DNA of 8,159 bases from positions 1 to 8,159 of the forward strand of contig CAMYTM010000020.1 in the NCBI GenBank assembly GCA_947297555.1, written 5' to 3'. This document shows, piece by piece, positions 6,372 to 8,159 of this stretch. The stretch's first letter is position 1. Every line of letters starts with the position of its first letter. The translations under genes and the position numbers were made by a program. A model generated the notes under the pieces. That model searched no databases. It saw only the letters and a list, made by a program, of their open reading frames with translations, and was not told where the DNA came from. This DNA is from an uncultured Mycoplasmatota bacterium. GTDB lineage: Bacteria; Bacillota_I; Bacilli_A; RF39; UBA660.

Positions 6372-6425
6372 ACACACTTGTACATTGACATAATCAATGA
6401 ACGTGTGAAAACAATAAATTGTTTT
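6372..6425 (+). other. Candidate origin of transfer (oriT)
   Basis: An imperfect hairpin runs from CACAC (6373-6377) to GTGTG (6403-6407). GT (6380-6381) pairs with AC (6401-6402), and CATTGA (6383-6388) pairs with TCAATG (6394-6399) around a 5-base loop. It is followed at once by AAAACAAT-aa-ATTGTTTT (6408-6425). The plan ACACACTT, inner inverted repeat, then GTGTG, recalls the MobV oriT of pMV158-type plasmids, where the nick follows a GTGTG run. Location beside the relaxase gene supports this, although MobV oriTs usually lie upstream of the gene. It is inferred and could instead be a regulatory RNA structure. Confidence 0.45.
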
Positions 6426-6471
6426 GAAATTTATAATTTTTAACAAATACTATTCCATTTTTTCTGATTTT

Positions 6472-6480
6472 TGATATAAT
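6472..6480 (+). promoter_or_regulatory. Extended -10 promoter element for the 344-aa gene
   Basis: TGATATAAT is a full extended -10 match, 28 bp before the start codon. The -35 region (around 6452-6458, attcca) is poor. It is identical to the extended -10 before the DUF3048 gene. It gives this gene expression independent of the mobilization genes. Confidence 0.55.
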
Positions 6481-6508
6481 AAATAACTAATTAAAGGAGT
6501 GATTTTTA

Positions 6509-7543
6509 ATGAACCGTTTAGAATATATTGAGGTTAAGGAAGCTACAGAAATACCTTTAAATCGTTGGAATAATGTAACATTTAGATTTAGTGATACATA
6601 TTACACAATTGTTGAAGGTAATATCCCTTTAGAAGTTGCAAATACTATTTATGAAAAATATCCAGGAAATCCTTATGGTATAAGAGTTAATGGTGGATGT
6701 AATGATTGGAATCCAAGTGAAGTTTTTCCTCATTATTACCATATTGATACAAAAGAAGGACTTGTAATTTTTATAACAGAAATGAAAGATTATTTTGCTA
6801 GAAAAACTGGATTACCAGAAACTGATGTTCAAAAATATGATGAATTAATGGCTAGAATAAATTCAAAAATTCTAGAAAAGGTAAATCTTTCTATTTCAAC
6901 CAATGAATGGATGCAATCAGATGAGGAAAATAGGGAAATTTTTTTTCAAACTGTGTCAAGTAATGAAAAAACATCTTTTGGAAAAGAGTTTAGAAAAGCA
7001 GTTGATGATTTTGACAAAACTATTAATCCTTTTATAAATCAGGATATAGAATTAGATGAAGTTGGAAGCTATATTAAAAAGGTTAATATTAGTGCTAATA
7101 CTTATGATTCTAAGGATAATGATGGTATGATGAGAAAAAATTGTTGTGGAATGCATATAACTGATTTAGAAAGCGGAAATAAAGTTATTTTTTATAGAAA
7201 TTTTGATGGATTTTCATATCAATTACAGTATACTTTAGGGGAAGATCAATACCTAGATGTTTTACATTACTATTCTACTAGAGAAACCGATGATAATGAT
7301 AAAGGAGAATTTATTGCTATCAATTACTGGGGAGACAATATCCCACAAAAAATAGATATAAGATATAATCTTACAAAGGGTATTGCAGGTTCAACTTATG
7401 GTCAAAAAACTCCTATTACACCAGATCAAGAAAAATTTGTTTATGACGAATTATTAAAAGCAATTGAGCTAGCTTCTTCAATAACTTTAGATAATATGAA
7501 AAAGAAAGGCATTCCTAAGCAATTATTACCAAATAATCAATAA
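6509..7543 (+). CDS. 344-aa cytosolic protein of unknown function (element cargo)
   Basis: I do not recognise this protein. It has no signal peptide or membrane helix. The first ~100 residues look like a beta-rich fold (NNVTFRFSDTYYTIVEG, YGIRVNGGCNDWNPSEVF, DTKEGLVIFITEMKDYFARK). A helical middle follows (about 105-185, DELMARINSKILEKV). A second beta-rich part contains CCGMHITDLESGNKVIFYRNF (about 212-232), YLDVLHYYS, EFIAINYWGDNIPQKIDIRY, and a final helix (about 305-335). Cysteines 64, 212 and 213 and the paired HYYH and CCGMH stretches might bind metal, but no known motif fits. The start is supported by AAAGGAGTGA (6493-6502) and an extended -10 promoter. Its own promoter and its place after the relaxase suggest cargo, such as a defence, toxin or accessory function; that is inference from position only. 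Confidence 0.8.
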   Translation: MNRLEYIEVKEATEIPLNRWNNVTFRFSDTYYTIVEGNIPLEVANTIYEKYPGNPYGIRVNGGCNDWNPSEVFPHYYHIDTKEGLVIFITEMKDYFARKTGLPETDVQKYDELMARINSKILEKVNLSISTNEWMQSDEENREIFFQTVSSNEKTSFGKEFRKAVDDFDKTINPFINQDIELDEVGSYIKKVNISANTYDSKDNDGMMRKNCCGMHITDLESGNKVIFYRNFDGFSYQLQYTLGEDQYLDVLHYYSTRETDDNDKGEFIAINYWGDNIPQKIDIRYNLTKGIAGSTYGQKTPITPDQEKFVYDELLKAIELASSITLDNMKKKGIPKQLLPNNQ

Positions 7544-7595
7544 ACTATAAAATAAGCATATAAAACATATAATAATGTTATTTTATAAAATTTTA

Positions 7596-7604
7596 TGATA
7601 TACT
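7596..7604 (+). promoter_or_regulatory. Extended -10 promoter of the structured RNA / 91-aa gene
   Basis: TGATATACT fits TGnTATAcT, with transcription predicted near 7611. No strong -35 is visible. The inverted repeat ATAGTCAGT (7605-7613)/ACTGACTAT (7626-7634) begins right after the -10 and spans the start site, so it could be an operator or the first hairpin of the transcript. Confidence 0.45.
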
Positions 7605-7750
7605 ATAGTCAGTTAATAAATTATTACTGACTATTTATTTTGCTCAAAGAGTTGTTGTACTTCTCTCTTTCGGGCACCATTGAGCAATCTATTCTAACTT
7701 TTGTTAGATTTAAACATATAGTATCAACTTCAAAAAGAAGTTGATTTTTT
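7605..7750 (+). ncRNA. Putative structured small RNA or leader before the 91-aa gene
   Basis: In a 237-bp gap, four perfect inverted repeats occur in order. ATAGTCAGT/ACTGACTAT (7605-7613, 7626-7634) is first. TTGCTCAA/TTGAGCAA (7640-7647, 7680-7687) encloses a 32-base internal region with AGAG/CTCT. TCTAAC/GTTAGA (7693-7698, 7703-7708) has a TTTT loop. The last is a textbook terminator. A promoter precedes the first. This density is unusual for AT-rich spacer DNA and points to a transcript of roughly 140 nt, either free-standing or an attenuating leader for the gene at 7781. I do not recognise a known riboswitch or RNA family. Confidence 0.5.
7723..7750 (+). terminator. Strong Rho-independent terminator upstream of the 91-aa gene
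   Basis: ATCAACTTC (7723-7731) pairs with GAAGTTGAT (7737-7745), a perfect 9-bp stem with loop AAAAA, and is followed by six T's (7745-7750). It lies only 30 bp before the next start codon, so either that gene depends on read-through or this acts as an attenuator. Confidence 0.85.
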
Positions 7751-7780
7751 GCATTTAAGAAAAGAAAGGAATAGATTTAG

Positions 7781-8056
7781 ATGATTAAATTAAAAACAAA
7801 AGAATTACATTTTGATGAAGAACTAAAAAAGAAAATAGAATTTATTTGTGATTTTTGTAATACAAAACCTACTATTATAAATGGTAGTATCAAAAACATA
7901 GAACACACAAATTTGAACTATATTGAACCTCATAGAGTTATTATTAAAGGTATTACTTTTCTAGTTTTTAATTATTCTAAAACTATATATGTTGGAAGTC
8001 TAGCAAATTCCCTAGAAATAAAAGATTTAGAAGGTTTTATTAAATCAATAGATTAA
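7781..8056 (+). CDS. Small protein of unknown function, paralogue of the gene at 2907
   Basis: This 91-residue protein is related to the 88-residue protein at 2907-3173 (about 45% identical by eye over nearly the whole length). The shared plan is a charged N-terminal helix (ELHFDEELKKKIEFICDF), the KPTI-x2-GSI-x-NI core, a PH-x3-IK strand and a C-terminal KDLEGFIK. The IC-x2-C pattern (ICDFC) here differs slightly from ICRFAC in the other copy. No membrane segment or known domain is visible. AAAGGA (7765-7770) sits 10 bases before the ATG. It follows a terminator hairpin and the ATTTAAG motif, as the first copy does. Duplication inside one element suggests paired partners, such as a toxin/antidote or regulator pair, but this is untested. 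Confidence 0.75.
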   Translation: MIKLKTKELHFDEELKKKIEFICDFCNTKPTIINGSIKNIEHTNLNYIEPHRVIIKGITFLVFNYSKTIYVGSLANSLEIKDLEGFIKSID

Positions 8057-8122
8057 ATGTATTAAAATCAAATCAACTTCTCTTAAAATGCCTTTAAATA
8101 GGCAAAAATTGGTAATTATGTC

Positions 8123-8150
8123 TTGACTTTAATGTTTAAATATCTATAAT
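8123..8150 (+). promoter_or_regulatory. Consensus promoter reading out of the window
   Basis: -35 TTGACT (8123-8128) and -10 TATAAT (8145-8150) with a 16-bp spacer. This is the best two-box promoter on the plus strand here. It follows the 91-aa gene and must serve a gene beyond the window, so the element or another transcription unit continues to the right. Confidence 0.7.
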
Positions 8151-8159
8151 AGATAAGCA

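Larger units (their letters stand above)
2881..8159 (+). mobile_element. Putative mobilizable element (serine recombinase plus MobV relaxase), left end by ssrA, right end not seen
   Basis: The plus-strand run of genes after ssrA combines a large serine recombinase with a MobV relaxase, a pairing known from Tn4451-type mobilizable transposons. Added to these are an unrecognised cargo gene, two related small proteins and structured intergenic DNA. Everything from 2907 to the window end reads rightward. The left boundary is inferred to lie between the tmRNA CCA end (2808) and 2907, because housekeeping content ends there. No second copy of the tmRNA 3' end and no flanking direct repeat were found, so the true ends are not defined. 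It lacks its own transfer machinery in the visible part, so it would need a helper. Confidence 0.6.

Noticed and set aside
7721..7750. Resemblance of the terminator hairpin to the end of a Cas9 tracrRNA (ATCAACTT then AAAAAG)
   Set aside because: No CRISPR repeats, anti-repeat or cas gene occur in the window; the match is short and explained by a simple terminator.
8072..8080. Second copy of ATCAACTTC, equal to one arm of the terminator at 7723
   Set aside because: Only nine bases match, with no shared flank; chance is likely in this composition.
8089..8104. Hairpin TGCCT/AGGCA as terminator of the 91-aa gene
   Set aside because: The stem is only 5 bp and is followed by A's rather than T's, so it does not qualify as a plus-strand terminator.

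Overview
The window is very AT-rich, compact DNA from a low-GC Gram-positive bacterium, most likely a Firmicutes/Mollicutes-related lineage (for example a gut Bacilli/RF39-type organism). The lineage is inferred from the SmpB sequence, the DUF3048 (YerB-like) gene, the tmRNA tag sequence and consensus sigma-A-type promoters. It cannot be named from this window alone. All nine visible genes end in TAA or TAG, and no in-frame TGA was seen.

The left part (1-2808) is chromosomal backbone. It holds the 3' end of smpB, then a membrane-anchored DUF3048 gene interrupted by a single in-frame TAG, then a small single-pass membrane protein, ending in a bidirectional terminator at 1757-1793. A convergent minus-strand gene (1784-2341) encodes a Lys-rich, single-pass membrane protein with a four-cysteine outer domain. 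It is divergent from ssrA (2443-2808), the tmRNA gene, which partners SmpB in ribosome rescue. The predicted tmRNA tag is (A)NKTEKAFGGFNPVFA.

The right part (about 2880 to beyond 8159) looks like a mobilizable element lying immediately downstream of ssrA. Its core is a small protein of unknown function (2907-3173), a large serine recombinase (3282-5123) and a MobV-family relaxase (5104-6330). The last two overlap by 20 bp and should be translationally coupled. This pairing is like that of Tn4451-type elements: the recombinase would excise and integrate the DNA, and the relaxase would nick an oriT for transfer by a helper conjugation system. A strong imperfect hairpin at 6373-6407, just after the relaxase gene, is the best oriT candidate.

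Cargo follows: an unrecognised 344-aa cytosolic protein with its own promoter (6509-7543), then a structured non-coding region with its own promoter and an excellent terminator (7599-7750). After that comes a second copy (7781-8056) of the small protein found before the recombinase. A consensus promoter at 8123-8150 reads out of the window, so the element continues. Its right end and attR are not visible.
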